From Coprococcus_C sp934318045 (GTDB lineage: Bacteria; Bacillota; Clostridia; Lachnospirales; Lachnospiraceae): a stretch of 64,000 nucleotides of DNA. The notes beneath the pieces are model-generated. The model saw nothing but the letters and a program-made list of their open reading frames with translations. It did not search any database and had not been told where the DNA came from. Both the position numbers and the translations under genes were made by a program. Shown piece after piece: positions 44,265 through 52,407 of this stretch; within the stretch, counting starts at the first letter, position 1, and each line of letters starts with the position of its first letter. The stretch is from positions 186,001-250,000 of the forward strand of contig CAKREY010000002.1 in the NCBI GenBank assembly GCA_934318045.1. The letters run 5' to 3'.

Positions 44265-44509
44265 GATTGTTGTTTGACGCGTATTCTATTACCGCTCTTG
44301 ACGCTGTGAACGTGTTATAATAATGTCCAATATTATAGATGATTGCAAGTATTTGAATCACATCACCAACAGATATTTTTTTGTCGTAATGGATGTTTTC
44401 TGAAAAGAGTCGGCTTCCTTCGGTTCCGTATGAGAGTTCTAATTTTGTTTTCAGTTCTTCTTTTCGTTGTGTTTTTCACTTGTCCCAAGTCAAATTCTAT
44501 AATACCCAT
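44233..44509 (-). pseudogene. Small conserved-looking gene with a single-base frameshift
   Basis: A start ATG 44509 has a strong GGGGGAG site and begins MGIIEFDLGQVKNTTK. The reading then needs a +1 shift at an A-run (44461-44467) to continue as EELKTKLELSYGTEGSRLF, through VGDVIQILAIIYNIGHYYNT, to a TGA at 44233. Removing one A gives a continuous 91-residue protein. Coding character (amino-acid-like strand and helix, good ribosome binding site, 32-bp overlap with the next gene) argues that this is a real gene. It may be inactivated, mis-sequenced, or expressed by programmed frameshifting. No family was recognised. Confidence 0.6.
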
Positions 44510-44804
44510 GTTCTTTCTCCCCCTTTGTTTCCCACCATGGTTATATATCGTCCTAACATTCTTCGGTCAGTTGTCAGGTTATCCCGCTTGTTTTCCCCCT
44601 GTAGTTTTACCAGATCGAAGGTGTTCGCAACACTTTATGCTAGATAAAACTGATAAAGCTTCTCTCACAGTTCTTAGTATAACATAACAAAGTATGAATG
44701 TGTATGCATTTTCCAAATACATCCATCATTCGCGGGATTGCAGCAAACAACAGGGCTGCGGAAGCTTTCCGGGCATTCCCTTGTAGCATATCTGCAAGAG
44801 TTTC

Positions 44805-45010
44805 CTGGTATCTTCCGGTTCCTTATTTGGGTGTACATGCGGTTTTTCCTGCTGAAAAAACCACGTCGTGGGTTTTTTCTCTGATTCTCCGCTGGAAAAA
44901 CACACGACAGAAGCTTCCTGGCATCTCTAGGTTCCATATATGGGTGTACGGGCGGATTTTCTTGCCGAAAAACCCATGTCGTGGGTTTTTTCTCTAAAAT
45001 TCCTGTATGG
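44805..45010. repeat. Palindromic repeat family, second variety (two copies)
   Basis: Two copies of a unit of about 100 bp begin TTTCCTGGTATCTTCCGGTT (44810) and CTTCCTGGCATCTCTAGGTT (44908). Each runs through GGGTGTACATGCGG-like sequence to a palindrome with arms AAAAACCCA(C/T)G and CGTGGGTTTTTT. A further half-copy (AAAAACACACATATTGTGAG) lies near 45170. The palindrome core is the same type as in the 1.9-2.4 kb array, but the linker differs. The minus-strand open frames across it are read-through of repeat DNA. Confidence 0.75.
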
Positions 45011-45227
45011 AAACCCACTTTATGAAAGTTTCCGGCACGCACAAATCAGCCAACTACTATTGTAATGTAATATCCGCAAATCAGCCGGTTATCACAGATT
45101 CACGGACAGATAGACGCGCGAAAGCCCGGAAGGATTCCCCAACCCAACCGGACTCTCTTTATAAAAACACACATATTGTGAGTTGCTGCTTTCGCGGCAT
45201 ACTTTTTCATTTTTGCATCAAAATTTC

Positions 45228-45725
45228 TTAGTTTGTCTCCAGAATCTTCTTAATCTCGCTCTCTGTTTTTCCTGTTGCAAGCATCATCTGGTTCATTGTA
45301 AAGTTGTTTTTTTGCATGTTATGTATGATTGTTATATCTCTTCGGGAGATCCCCTGCGAAATTCCCTGTGAGATTCCCCGCTCTATTCCCTGTGAGATTC
45401 CCTGCGACATTCCTGCCTCATATTGTTCCTGTAATTCATCTTTGAATAAATCTCTTAATGCTTCGCACATAGCCAAATCCTCCTTTCGAATCTGCTCATA
45501 GATTTCCTTGTTTGCTTCGTAGCTCACCTGCAGGATTGCGTTGATGTTGTCCAGATCCTGCTTGGATCGCATGCCTTTTGTGTCCAGCAGGAATTCCTTG
45601 ACTGCGGATGGTTTTATCTTTTTCGTCAGCAGCCGGAATGCGCTGTGCAGTTTCCGGTCCACCAGACTGAACACCACAATCTGAACCGGGAACGGAAAAC
45701 CGGACACATAAAAGATGCCATCCAA
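45228..45725 (-). pseudogene. C-terminal remnant of an Rpn-family (PD-(D/E)XK transposase-like) protein
   Basis: 165 residues. The helical segment KEFLLDTKGMRSKQDLDNINAIL ... MCEALRDLFKDELQEQYEAG, followed by Gly-Ile-Ser-Gln-Gly repeats and a final small helix (TGKTESEIKKILE), matches the C-terminus of Rpn recombination-promoting nucleases and related proteins. The N-terminal nuclease domain is missing; the frame begins without a ribosome binding site. The ISQG repeats come from an expandable 12-bp tandem repeat. The remnant is flanked by palindromic repeats on both sides (44.8-45.0 and 45.86-45.93 kb). Confidence 0.65.
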
Positions 45726-45859
45726 GCCACGTCAGAACTGCGTTTCTGAATGACACCGGCATGCATCCGCATGCCTACTTCATCACTATATCATTTGTTG
45801 GAATACATTGTAAATAGATTTTCTGAAATGCAACAAATTGTAGCATTTTTGTGGATATG

Positions 45860-45935
45860 TGGAAATTTCCTGGCATCTCCCGGTTCCATATCTGGGTGTA
45901 CGGGCGGATTTTCCTGCCGAAAAAACACACTCCGT
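45860..45935. repeat. Third copy of the second palindromic repeat variety
   Basis: TTTCCTGGCATCTCCCGGTT, then CCATATCTGGGTGTACGGGC, GGATTTTCCTGCCG and AAAAAACACAC. It is nearly identical to the 44.9-kb copy over about 70 bp and is cut off after the left palindrome arm. It lies about 950 bp from that copy, on the far side of the Rpn remnant. Confidence 0.7.
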
Positions 45936-45962
45936 AAGCCTCGCTTTTTTCAGCTTGGAAAA

Positions 45963-45991
45963 GCACTATTTTCCGTCATTTGTCATACTAT
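45963..45991 (+). promoter_or_regulatory. Sigma-E-like promoter of sigK
   Basis: -35 GCACTATT (45963-45970), 13-bp spacer, -10 CATACTAT (45984-45991), close to the sigma-E consensus (KMATATT, 12-14 bp, CATACANT). It lies 28 bp before the sigK start. In Bacillus sigK is made in the mother cell under sigma-E. Confidence 0.45.
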
Positions 45992-46018
45992 ATACAAAGA
46001 GAGATTCCGAGGGCCGCC

Positions 46019-46642
46019 ATGCAGACGTTTCATCACCCGCTCTCTCCCGAAGAGGAATCCATTTATCTGCAGAAAGCAAAAGCAGGCGATTTATCCGCGC
46101 GCAATATCCTTGTAGAATACAATCTGCGTCTGGTTGCACATATTGTCAAAAAATATCAGACAGGAAACCGTTCAACGGAAGACCTGATTTCCATAGGCAC
46201 AATCGGCTTGATCAAAGCAATCAACACCTACGATACCGACAAAGGGTCAAAACTTGTCACCTACGCCAGCCGCTGCATCGAAAATGAGCTTCTGATGCGG
46301 CTTCGGCAGGAACGGAAAGAAGCAAGGGAAATATCTTTATACGAGCCAATCGGAACCGACCGGGAAGGAAATGAAATCAGTCTGATAGATGTCATACGCG
46401 TCGATGAAGAAAATGTACTTTCAAACGTCATCACATCCGAAAGCCTAAGAAATATAGACAAAATATATTCTGATATCCTCGATACACGCGAGCAGCAAGT
46501 GATTGCGCTTCGTTATGGATTAAACGATGGCAAAGAGCTTACCCAGAGCGAGATTGCAGAAAAGCTCCATATCTCCCGTTCCTACGTCTCACGCATAGAG
46601 AAAAAGGCACTGCTTAAGCTCCGCAGTGCCTTGTACGTATAA
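46019..46642 (+). CDS. sigK: Sporulation sigma factor SigK-type
   Basis: About 207 residues from ATG 46019 (GAGGGCCGCC upstream); an in-frame TTG at 45980 is less likely. It is a sigma-70 factor with region 2 ARNILVEYNLRLVAHIVKKYQ and DLISIGTIGLIKAINTYD, and region 4 LTQSEIAEKLHISRSYVSRIEKKALLKLR. ARNILVE and GTDREGNEISLIDVI are SigK hallmarks. It directs late mother-cell genes in sporulation. The gene is intact, with no skin-like insertion. Its 3' end overlaps the convergent U32 gene by 29 bp. Confidence 0.85.
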   Translation: MQTFHHPLSPEEESIYLQKAKAGDLSARNILVEYNLRLVAHIVKKYQTGNRSTEDLISIGTIGLIKAINTYDTDKGSKLVTYASRCIENELLMRLRQERKEAREISLYEPIGTDREGNEISLIDVIRVDEENVLSNVITSESLRNIDKIYSDILDTREQQVIALRYGLNDGKELTQSEIAEKLHISRSYVSRIEKKALLKLRSALYV

Positions 46643-47873
46643 TCATGCCTTTTTGTATCTTCTCTGGTTTGGAAACCTTCACGCGAAGCATTTGTTTTGG
46701 ATGCGGTGCAGATTCCATCTCTGTACCGTGTTCATCACGGATAGACAACACATCCACGTCTATATTCTCTCCATCAAACGCCATCGCTTCAATCGTATCT
46801 CCGACACAGAATTTGTTTTTCTGGTGGATTACAAAGCTTCCATCCGCCTCCACGTCTTCGACGGTTCCCAGATACACGCGATTTTTCACATACGTGTTGC
46901 AATCGTAGATCTGTGTTTCTTCGTTTGGTTTTCCATAATAAAATCCAGTTGTGAACTGTCGGAATGTACAAGCAGAAATCTCTTCTTTGTAATGTTCCAT
47001 CCGGCTTTCATAAAGTTCCCTTGAAGTGTAATAATCGTCAATTGCTTCCCGGTATGTGCGTGTCACAACTGCCACATAAAGTGCTGTTTTCATGCGTCCT
47101 TCTACTTTGAATGAGTTGATCCCAGCTTCAATCATATCCGGAATATGTTCGATCATGCAAAGATCCTTGGAGTTGAAGATATAGGTCCCTCTGTCATCTT
47201 CTTCCACCGGCAGATATTCACCTGGACGTTTTTCCTCAACAACAGCATACTTCCAACGACACGGATGCGTACAGGCTCCCTGATTTGCATCTCTGCCTGT
47301 GAAATAGCTGCTAAGCAGGCATCTTCCCGAATAAGAGATGCACATAGCTCCATGCATAAATGCTTCAATCTCCATATCCGCCGGGATATGTTCCCGAATC
47401 GTCCGAATTTCTCTCAAAGACAACTCCCGTGCAGCAACCACGCGTGTCGCGCCCTGCTTTCTCCAGAAGTCATAGATCAGATAGTTTGTGTTGTTCGCCT
47501 GTGTACTGACATGAATCTCGATTCCCGGCAAAATCTCCTTCGCCAGAGTAAAGATTCCCGGATCCGAGATAATGAACGCATCGATTTTCTCTTCCAAACC
47601 CGTTTCTTTCAACTCGTGGAAATACACTTTGATACCTTCAATATCATCGTTATGTGCAAATATATTCACTGTCACATAAAGCTTTGCGCCATGCGCATGC
47701 ACATAGTCTGCCGCCTCATGCATTTCTTCGATTGTAAAGTTTCCGGCTTTCGCCCGAAGTCCATAGTTCTTGCCGCCGATATAAACCGCATCTGCGCCAT
47801 AATCAACAGCTACCTTCAGCACTTCCAGACTTCCTGCCGGGATCAACAATTCCGGTTTCTGTAATTTATCCAT
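46614..47873 (-). CDS. U32 family peptidase (YrrO/TrhP-like)
   Basis: 419 residues. LLIPAGSLEVLKVAVDYGADAVYIGG at the start and the signature EAFMHGAMCISYSGRCLLSSY with the following GACTHPCRW (iron-sulfur-type Cys residues) identify the U32 family. The Bacillus counterpart YrrO is needed for tRNA 5-hydroxyuridine formation, and its neighbour YrrM methylates that base, so the gene pair here is consistent with wobble-uridine modification. ATG 47873 follows GAGGTTGAAAC. Its end overlaps sigK tail to tail. Confidence 0.9.
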   Translation of the reverse strand: MDKLQKPELLIPAGSLEVLKVAVDYGADAVYIGGKNYGLRAKAGNFTIEEMHEAADYVHAHGAKLYVTVNIFAHNDDIEGIKVYFHELKETGLEEKIDAFIISDPGIFTLAKEILPGIEIHVSTQANNTNYLIYDFWRKQGATRVVAARELSLREIRTIREHIPADMEIEAFMHGAMCISYSGRCLLSSYFTGRDANQGACTHPCRWKYAVVEEKRPGEYLPVEEDDRGTYIFNSKDLCMIEHIPDMIEAGINSFKVEGRMKTALYVAVVTRTYREAIDDYYTSRELYESRMEHYKEEISACTFRQFTTGFYYGKPNEETQIYDCNTYVKNRVYLGTVEDVEADGSFVIHQKNKFCVGDTIEAMAFDGENIDVDVLSIRDEHGTEMESAPHPKQMLRVKVSKPEKIQKGMIIRTRHCGA

Positions 47874-48002
47874 GTTTCAACCTCTTTTTCATCTTTTAAA
47901 AGCAAGCGTCTACCTATCATCTATATCAGCCCGGTTTCACTCGCCATGTCACTTCTGTCATGCACACGGTTTCGAACATCGCGCTCAACCAGCCGCGCCT
48001 CG

Positions 48003-48668
48003 TCACATCTGTGCGTTCTTCTGCAAAATTGAGATTGCCATGCCATCGCCCACCGGCAGGATAGCTGTCTCTAGTCGCTCGTCATGTGTCAGCGCGTCCA
48101 AATATTCCCGCATACGGTCATGAATCGTACGATTGCGCTTCTCTACCAGAAAATGTGACTCTAACACTTCCCCTTCCTGCAGGATGTTATCTGATATAAT
48201 CACGCCTCCTGGCGTTAATACCCGCATGACATCCGGCAGATAATAAATATACTGCGCCTTTGCCGCATCGACAAATGCAAATTCGTACGTATCGTCCGGA
48301 AGGTCTCTAAGTGTCCGTGCCGCATCTCCGCAAATCACATGAATCTGCGAACTTTTTCCGAATTGCGCGATATTCGCACGTGCTTCCGCCACCCGTTCTT
48401 CACTCAATTCCAACGTCGTAATCTCGGCATCTTCCGGCAGATAGCCTGTCATATAAAGAGAAGAATAGCCGATGGCTGTTCCAATCTCTAAAACATGCTT
48501 CGGCTTCTTCAATAATAACTGTGTTTTTAAAAGTTCCCTTGCCTCCGGTCGAATCACCGGAACTTTGCGACGGATAGCATCCCGGTATAATTCACCAAGT
48601 TTTCCACCATCTTCTTTCGCCATCGAGCGGACAAAGGATGTAATCCTCGTATATTCATTCATCTTCAA
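48003..48668 (-). CDS. O-methyltransferase, TrmR/YrrM-like
   Basis: A 221-residue class I SAM-dependent O-methyltransferase (HVLEIGTAIGYSSLYM, TTLELSEERV, FAFVDAAKAQYIYYL, GVIISDNILQEGEV). The last two are the metal-dependent site of the COMT-like group. By context with the U32 gene, the likely reaction is methylation of tRNA 5-hydroxyuridine to 5-methoxyuridine. It sits in the same order as yrrM in Bacillus. Confidence 0.88.
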   Translation of the reverse strand: MKMNEYTRITSFVRSMAKEDGGKLGELYRDAIRRKVPVIRPEARELLKTQLLLKKPKHVLEIGTAIGYSSLYMTGYLPEDAEITTLELSEERVAEARANIAQFGKSSQIHVICGDAARTLRDLPDDTYEFAFVDAAKAQYIYYLPDVMRVLTPGGVIISDNILQEGEVLESHFLVEKRNRTIHDRMREYLDALTHDERLETAILPVGDGMAISILQKNAQM

Positions 48669-48695
48669 ATCACTATCCTTACACTATTACGGTCT

Positions 48696-49196
48696 CTAAT
48701 CGCTGTCCTCATCCGTTTTATCCTGTATATTACATAGAATCTTTAGGATCTCGTCATACGTCATACCGGAAGATAAATGGAACTTACCACTTGAAATCTT
48801 CGTTCCGTATCCCTTTACTTTGACTTTCGCATAAAATACATATTTGTCTTCAATAATATCTGCATCCTGCAGCGCTTCCCCAATCTCCATAATCGTGGAA
48901 TCTGCCGGAATATCAACAACGATATACTCCTGGCTGCCAGGGTGATTTGCAACCTCTCCGAAAACAGCATATGCGAAATTAAATGCATACGTAAATAATT
49001 TCACGATCAGAAAAACGATCAATATATTGACAAACAGTCCAAACATAAATCCGGATGAATTTTTCAATCCTTTTCGCAGATTGTCTTCTTTTTTCATCGC
49101 CTTCTTCATCGCGTTTTTCCGACTGTTATTTTTTGGCTGTGTACGATTTGTACCATTTGTAGTTTTTGTAGTTTTCTTGTTTGCATTCTCACTCAT
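48696..49196 (-). CDS. Short MltG/YrrL-like membrane protein lacking the catalytic domain
   Basis: About 166 residues from ATG 49196; the start overlaps the preceding stop by 8 bp. A basic, low-complexity N-terminus precedes one membrane segment (about residues 55-75) and a LysM-like extracytoplasmic domain (VVDIPADSTIMEIGEALQDADII) typical of the N-terminal part of MltG/YceG. The catalytic YceG domain, with its conserved Glu, is absent. It occupies the position of yrrL (mltG) in the Bacillus order. Function without the catalytic domain is unknown. Confidence 0.75.
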   Translation of the reverse strand: MSENANKKTTKTTNGTNRTQPKNNSRKNAMKKAMKKEDNLRKGLKNSSGFMFGLFVNILIVFLIVKLFTYAFNFAYAVFGEVANHPGSQEYIVVDIPADSTIMEIGEALQDADIIEDKYVFYAKVKVKGYGTKISSGKFHLSSGMTYDEILKILCNIQDKTDEDSD

Positions 49197-49524
49197 TGAC
49201 GTAATCAAACTCCAATCCTTCTGCTATGGAATCGAACACCTGCTGAAGCAGTTTGCAAATCTGCTGCTCTGCCTGTAAAAAGTCACTCACAATTGAATTG
49301 TGCAACAGTTCGTCGTATTCCCTTGTCAGTTCTATCATCTCATCATAGGGATTTACTCCCTGACGGTTTTGAAGCTCATAGTTTTTCGTACGGAATTCCT
49401 GAAGGTTTTTACTTAATTCTTCATTTTCCAGCAATGCCTGCTTGGTCTTCAAGTACATCTGATACTCTTCCGATGCCCGGATATGTTCATTCAATTGTCT
49501 GCTTTCATTTATAACCTGTTTCAT
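49189..49524 (-). CDS. YlbF/YmcA family protein
   Basis: A 111-residue helical protein (MKQVINESRQLNEHIRASEEY ... LLENEELSKNLQEFRTKNYELQ) of the YlbF/YmcA/YheA type. In Bacillus YlbF, YmcA and YaaT form a complex that influences RNase Y and sporulation or competence. Here it lies directly after RNase J. It is co-translated with the downstream MltG-like gene. Confidence 0.85.
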   Translation of the reverse strand: MKQVINESRQLNEHIRASEEYQMYLKTKQALLENEELSKNLQEFRTKNYELQNRQGVNPYDEMIELTREYDELLHNSIVSDFLQAEQQICKLLQQVFDSIAEGLEFDYVNE

Positions 49525-49560
49525 ATCTAACCCTCTATCACCGGATATATCTGCCTGCGT

Positions 49561-51222
49561 CTAGACCTCTGTAATGATCGGAAGAATCATCGGACTCCGC
49601 TTCATCTTCTTCCACAGGAAATCACTTAATGCGTCCCGCATTGTGCTCTTTAACTTACCCCAGTCTGTAATACCGCGGTCGAGGCAGCTGTCCAATGCTT
49701 CCTGTACAACTTCCCGGCACTCATCCATCAGATTTTCTGCTTCTCTGACATAGACAAATCCGCGTGATACGATATCCGGACCAGCGATCTGCTGGTTGCT
49801 TCCGGATTCCAACGTGACAACAACAATCAAAAGACCATTTTCAGAGAGCTGCTGCCGGTCGCGCAATACGATATTTCCGACATCGCCGACACCCAGTCCA
49901 TCTACCAATATTCCCTGGGCTGGCACTTTTCCTGTCACTTCAAATGTATCTTCGCCGATTGACAACACATCACCGGCAGATAATATCTTTACATTTTCTT
50001 TCGGGATTCCCATCTCCATCGCAAGTTCCGCATGTCGTTTCAGATGACGATACTCACCATGTACCGGTATCGCATACTTCGGTTTGGTAAGCGCATACAT
50101 CAGTTTGATTTCCTCCTGACATGCATGTCCGGATACATGTGTATCCTGGAAGATCACGTGCGCGCCTTTCATCTCAAGCTCATTGATTACCTTGAAGATG
50201 GCTTTCTCATTTCCAGGGATCGGGCTCGATGAGAAGATAACAACATCCCCCGGCTTGATCGTAATCTGTTTATGGATATTCGCTGCGATTCTGGACAGCG
50301 CAGCCATATTCTCGCCCTGGCTTCCGGTTGTAATCAGCACTACCTGCTCATCCGGATAATTCTTGATCTGTTCGATTTCAATCAGCGTGTTGTCCGGTAT
50401 ATCAATATATCCAAGCTCTGCAGCTGTCTGGATGACATTTACCATGCTGCGGCCTTCCACAACGACTTTTCTGCCATATTTGTAAGCCGAATTGATGATC
50501 TGCTGTACACGGTCAACGTTTGATGCAAATGTTGCAATGATAATCCGGTGGTCTTTGTTGTCATCAAACAAATGATCAAAGACTTTACCGATTGTCTTCT
50601 CAGAAGGTGTATATCCTGTCCGCTCAACATTTGTCGAATCTGCCATCAATGCAAGCACGCCTTTTTTGCCAAGCTCGCCAAACCGTGGCAGGTCGATTGC
50701 CTCACCAAATACCGGCGTATAATCCACTTTAAAATCACCCGTATGTACGATGATGCCGGCTGGTGTGTAAATCGCCAGTGCAGCCGCATCTGCAATCGAA
50801 TGTGTCGTCCGGATAAATTCAATCCGGAACGCACCTAACGTAATCATCTGTCCATGTGTGACAATCTTTCTCCGGACATTGTTGATATTTCCATGCTCAC
50901 GAAGCTTGTGCTCGATGAGTCCCATCGTAAGTTTTGTCGCATAAATCGGCATATTAACCTGATTTTCTATATATGGTATCGCTCCAATATGATCTTCGTG
51001 TCCATGTGTGATCACAAGTCCCTTTACCTTATCTGCGTTTTCCTGTAAGTATGTGACATCCGGGATGACAAGATCGATTCCGAGCATCTCATCCTCCGGG
51101 AATGCAAGTCCACAATCGACAACAATAATGCTATCTTCATACTCAAATGCAGTGATGTTCATTCCGATCTGCTCGAGTCCGCCGAGCGGAATAATCTTCA
51201 CCGACTTGCTTTTATGTTTCAT
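49561..51222 (-). CDS. rnj: Ribonuclease J
   Basis: 553 residues. A metallo-beta-lactamase core with THGHEDHIG (HxHxDH, about residues 74-80), a beta-CASP domain (LMADSTNVERTGYTPSE, HVSGHACQEE), and the usual C-terminal domain with LVDGLGVGDVGN and SRGFVYVREAENLM. It degrades and matures RNA as a 5'-3' exonuclease and endonuclease. The start ATG 51222 lies 6 bp after the stop of the DUF1292 gene. Whether it is RNase J1 or J2-like is not clear, but the metal site is intact. Confidence 0.95.
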   Translation of the reverse strand: MKHKSKSVKIIPLGGLEQIGMNITAFEYEDSIIVVDCGLAFPEDEMLGIDLVIPDVTYLQENADKVKGLVITHGHEDHIGAIPYIENQVNMPIYATKLTMGLIEHKLREHGNINNVRRKIVTHGQMITLGAFRIEFIRTTHSIADAAALAIYTPAGIIVHTGDFKVDYTPVFGEAIDLPRFGELGKKGVLALMADSTNVERTGYTPSEKTIGKVFDHLFDDNKDHRIIIATFASNVDRVQQIINSAYKYGRKVVVEGRSMVNVIQTAAELGYIDIPDNTLIEIEQIKNYPDEQVVLITTGSQGENMAALSRIAANIHKQITIKPGDVVIFSSSPIPGNEKAIFKVINELEMKGAHVIFQDTHVSGHACQEEIKLMYALTKPKYAIPVHGEYRHLKRHAELAMEMGIPKENVKILSAGDVLSIGEDTFEVTGKVPAQGILVDGLGVGDVGNIVLRDRQQLSENGLLIVVVTLESGSNQQIAGPDIVSRGFVYVREAENLMDECREVVQEALDSCLDRGITDWGKLKSTMRDALSDFLWKKMKRSPMILPIITEV

Positions 51223-51228
51223 TCTAAA

Positions 51229-51534
51229 CTAAACCTCCAAATCAAAGTCTTCTACCAGTTCATCAAACACTTTGATGACTGCTTTCAATTCATTTTCATC
51301 CTCAATCTCTACGTACGCAGTCTCCTCTGCATCTTCCTCAGAAGGCTCTTCACGCAGCACAAAAAAATCCCCGTCATCCCCATCGATATCGTCTGTCAAA
51401 AGAATATAATTCTTTCCAAAAAGTTTTGTCTCTTCCAGTATATACAGTTCTAAATCTCCTTCATCTGTCTGGAACGTAAGTTTCATAGATTCTTTCTCTG
51501 TATTATATTCTTCTTTTTCTTCACTATTTCCCAT
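51229..51534 (-). CDS. DUF1292 family protein (YrzB-like)
   Basis: About 101 residues from ATG 51534 (GGAGAAATAAGT upstream); the longer frame upstream lacks a ribosome binding site. A very acidic protein with the DUF1292 pattern (LTFQTDEGDLELYILEETKLFGKNYILL, then EDAEETAYVEIEDENELKAVIKVFDEL). Function is unknown, but it is nearly always next to ruvX and ireB in Firmicutes. Confidence 0.9.
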   Translation of the reverse strand: MGNSEEKEEYNTEKESMKLTFQTDEGDLELYILEETKLFGKNYILLTDDIDGDDGDFFVLREEPSEEDAEETAYVEIEDENELKAVIKVFDELVEDFDLEV

Positions 51535-51589
51535 ACTTATTTCTCCACACTCTTTCCTGTGCATCCACCAAAAAACGACCGATATGAAT

Positions 51590-52024
51590 CTACATCCGAT
51601 CTTTGTTTCCCTGCTTGTCCAAATAGCTCTGCAGAATAATCGCCGCCGCCATCTTATCGATGTGTTCTTTTCTTCCGCTGACACAGACACCGGTTGCTTC
51701 TAAGATTCGGTTTGCCTCTACCGTCGTAAGCCGCTCATCCTCAAACACAACCAAAAGACCCGTTCTGCGCTCAAGATCTGATGCGAATGCTTTTGTCGCA
51801 TCTACGCGAGGTCCCTCTGTATTGTTCATCATCTTCGGAAGTCCGACAACGATCTTATCCACATCGTACTCTTCAATCAAAGCCTCAATTCTGGCATAGG
51901 TCTGTCGAAGTTTATTCTCTTGTTTTCTTTCTATCGTCTCCAGCGGCTGGGCAATCAAACAAGTTGCATCCGATAATGCAACCCCAACCGTCTTAGAACC
52001 ATAATCCAATCCAAGGATTCTCAT
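51590..52024 (-). CDS. ruvX: Putative pre-16S rRNA nuclease/Holliday junction resolvase (YqgF/RuvX)
   Basis: About 144 residues from ATG 52024. An RNase H-like fold with first catalytic Asp in MRILGLDYGSKTVGVAL, then IVVGLPKMMNNTEGPR, DERLTTVEANRIL and the final Asp in HIDKMAAAIILQSYL. It processes the 5' end of 16S rRNA in Escherichia coli; a resolvase role is also proposed. It lies between ireB and the DUF1292 gene. Confidence 0.94.
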   Translation of the reverse strand: MRILGLDYGSKTVGVALSDATCLIAQPLETIERKQENKLRQTYARIEALIEEYDVDKIVVGLPKMMNNTEGPRVDATKAFASDLERRTGLLVVFEDERLTTVEANRILEATGVCVSGRKEHIDKMAAAIILQSYLDKQGNKDRM

Positions 52025-52070
52025 CTTTATTCTCTCGTTCCTCTCCTGATGAAACCCACACAGATGCATT

Positions 52071-52328
52071 CTACTTCAACCGTGTCTCAATGTAGTTTTC
52101 AAGAAGCACTTCAATGATCTCATCACGTTCTGCTTTCATAATCAGGCTTCTGGCATTTTTATAACTTGTAATGTACGTAGGATCTCCACTCATCACATAT
52201 CCGACAATCTGGCTGACCGGGTTGTATCCTTTCTCCGACAGAGCTTCGTATACCTGTTCCAGAATATCAGAGACTTCAATATTTGATTCATGGATAATTC
52301 CTATGTCCTGCGTATTTTGATTATTCAC
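52071..52328 (-). CDS. ireB: IreB family regulatory phosphoprotein (UPF0297, YrzL)
   Basis: An 85-residue protein with the conserved EALSEKGYNPVSQIVGYVMSGDPTYITSYKNAR and ERDEIIEVLL. In Enterococcus IreB is a substrate of the Ser/Thr kinase IreK and influences cephalosporin resistance. Thr residues near the N-terminus (NTQDI) are the likely phosphorylation position. It is the first gene of the IreB-RuvX-DUF1292 set. Confidence 0.94.
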   Translation of the reverse strand: MNNQNTQDIGIIHESNIEVSDILEQVYEALSEKGYNPVSQIVGYVMSGDPTYITSYKNARSLIMKAERDEIIEVLLENYIETRLK

Positions 52329-52407
52329 TTTCTCACGTCCTTCTTTATTGCGTTAAAAAACATATGGTATTATTTTAATATATTCGGTTAAAAATAGCAA
52401 CTTATTT

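Noticed and set aside
44674..45042. Minus-strand 122-residue frame
   Set aside because: It is a translation of the second palindromic repeat variety, with no start signal and no protein-like character.
45228..45725. Considered an intact surface or adhesin gene because of its Gly-Ile-Ser-Gln repeats
   Set aside because: There is no signal peptide, and the helical part matches the C-terminus of Rpn-type proteins; the N-terminal nuclease domain is missing.
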